A stretch of DNA of 7,512 bases from assembly GCA_023427825.1 (NCBI GenBank), contig JAEZAI010000445.1, positions 1 to 7,512 of the forward strand, written 5' to 3'. The translations under genes and the position numbers were made by a program. Of this stretch, positions 6,472 through 7,512 are shown in pieces (position 1 is the stretch's first letter; every line of letters begins with the position of its first letter). The DNA comes from Actinomycetes bacterium. GTDB lineage: Bacteria > Actinomycetota > Acidimicrobiia > Acidimicrobiales > Microtrichaceae. Below the pieces are notes generated by a model. That model saw nothing but the letters and a program-made list of their open reading frames with translations. It did not search any database and had not been told where the DNA came from.

Positions 6472-7512
6472 GTGGGATCCGGACCCCTCGACGCGGTGGT
6501 GTCGTCCTTCGTCGACGACGTGGGGATGGCCCTCGAAGAGGCGACGAGCGGGCTGAAGGGCATCGACCGGGGCCGCTTCACCGACGACGTGACGGTCGAG
6601 GCGTTCAACCTGACGACGGCCATGATCGACGCGGACGACCGCCACACCGACGAGGAGCTGAACGCCCTGATCGACGCGTTCGGTCCCCGCCTGCGGGACT
6701 CCCAGCTCATCCGGGCCACGCCCGAGACCCTCCGGGGCTCGACGATGGTGGCCGGCCACCGGCGCTGGCTCGAGGTCGACTCCGAGCTGTTCGGCCTCCT
6801 CGTCGACGCCGACCGCCGCGGCGGCACCCGGCTGGCCGACCGGTACTACGAGCGGTCGCTCGACATCGCCCACGTGGTGGCCAGCCTGGACGTCATCCCG
6901 GCCCGCGCCGAGCTCGAGGCCATCTCGGCGCTGCGGGCCCGCCTGCTCGACGGTCTGCGCAGCCGCGACCCCGAGCGCCCCGTCCACGCCACGCCGCCCG
7001 AGTCCGCGCTCCCACCGGAGGCGCCGGAGGGCGAGCGACCGCCCGATCCGCCGCCCAGGCCGCTCGAGGAGCTGCTGGCGGAGCTCGACGACCTGGTGGG
7101 CCTGGAGCAGGTCAAGGCGCGGGTGCGCCTGGTCGCCGACTTCCTGCGCGTCCAGCAGCTGCGGGCCGAACGGGAGCTGCCCACCGTCGAGACCTCCCAC
7201 CACCTGGTCTTCACCGGCAACCCGGGCACCGGCAAGACGACCGTCGCCCGTCTGCTCGCGCAGATCTACCGGACGCTCGGCGTGGTCGAGCGGGGCCACC
7301 TGGTCGAGACGGACCGCTCCGGACTGGTCGCCGGCTACGTCGGCCAGACGGCGCCGCTCGTCACGAAGCGCTTCGACGAGGCCGACGAGGGGATGCTGTT
7401 CATCGACGAGGCCTACACGTTGGCCCGCGGCGGCGAGAACGACTTCTGCCGAGAGGCCGTCGACCAGATCGTGAAGCTCATGGAGGACCGCCGAGACCGC
7501 GTGGTCCTGGTG
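6472..7512 (+). CDS. CbbX/EccA-type AAA+ ATPase with TerB-like N-terminal region (truncated by window edge)
   Basis: An uninterrupted frame of 347 codons runs from GTG 6472 to the right edge. Residues 1-170 are predicted helical. Within them, MIDADDRHTDEEL (51-63) resembles the acidic metal-binding-type helix pair of TerB domains; this is a weak match by eye. A Pro/Glu-rich linker spans 174-197. The AAA+ core then begins with LDDLVGLEQVKARV, followed by Walker A GNPGTGKTT (249-257), the pore-loop segment DRSGLVAGYVGQT (281-293) and Walker B LFIDEAY (309-315). This core is that of the CbbX/SpoVK/EccA family, whose members include the Rubisco activase CbbX and the type VII secretion ATPase EccA. 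Nothing nearby points to Rubisco or ESX genes, so the role is open. The GTG is supported by an upstream -10 and by coding signal starting there; sensor 2 and the lid lie outside. Confidence 0.85.
   Translation, partial: MGSGPLDAVVSSFVDDVGMALEEATSGLKGIDRGRFTDDVTVEAFNLTTAMIDADDRHTDEELNALIDAFGPRLRDSQLIRATPETLRGSTMVAGHRRWLEVDSELFGLLVDADRRGGTRLADRYYERSLDIAHVVASLDVIPARAELEAISALRARLLDGLRSRDPERPVHATPPESALPPEAPEGERPPDPPPRPLEELLAELDDLVGLEQVKARVRLVADFLRVQQLRAERELPTVETSHHLVFTGNPGTGKTTVARLLAQIYRTLGVVERGHLVETDRSGLVAGYVGQTAPLVTKRFDEADEGMLFIDEAYTLARGGENDFCREAVDQIVKLMEDRRDRVVLV

Noticed and set aside
6451..7299. A 282-codon minus-strand open frame at the right end
   Set aside because: It is antisense to the AAA+ gene, whose Walker A, pore loop and Walker B are intact in the plus strand.

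Overview
The window is about 70% G+C, densely coded, and has short intergenic gaps and weak or absent Shine-Dalgarno sequences. Several start codons lie 6-8 nt downstream of a TANNNT -10 hexamer, the pattern expected of leaderless mRNAs. Together with the gene families present, this points to a high-GC actinobacterium. An Acidimicrobiia-like lineage is possible, but that is a guess from style and was not tested. I see no rRNA, tRNA, CRISPR array, insertion sequence, phage gene or clear composition break. It reads as ordinary chromosome.

Layout. (1) 1-1384, minus strand: a MoxR-family AAA+ ATPase followed, 5 nt after its stop, by the N-terminal half of a CoxE-like von Willebrand factor A protein that runs off the left edge. 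This is the classic MoxR/VWA chaperone pair. (2) 1385-1472: a divergent promoter region with a 7-bp-arm palindrome. (3) 1473-3125, plus strand: a complete twin-ATPase ABC-F translation factor. (4) 3111-3173: a 17-bp tandem repeat that forms the shared 3' ends of two convergent genes and carries stop codons in every frame on both strands. (5) 3163-6441, minus strand: a tight four-gene cluster transcribed proA, then a secreted serine hydrolase of the class A beta-lactamase fold, then a small P-loop kinase-like NTPase, then a GNAT acetyltransferase. The gaps are only 4, 7 and 4 nt, so it is probably one operon. (6) 6442-6471: a 30-bp divergent promoter region. (7) 6472-7512, plus strand: the start of a CbbX/EccA-type AAA+ ATPase with a TerB-like helical N-terminal region and a proline-rich linker, truncated by the right edge.

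Functionally, proA is proline biosynthesis. Its three downstream partners have no obvious link to proline and may simply share its promoter. The MoxR/VWA pair probably remodels or inserts metal into a client enzyme encoded outside the window. I do not see a convincing new defence or biosynthetic system. The most notable observations are the bidirectional all-frame stop repeat, the very compact divergent promoters, the TerB-like/AAA+ architecture and the odd proA operon content.
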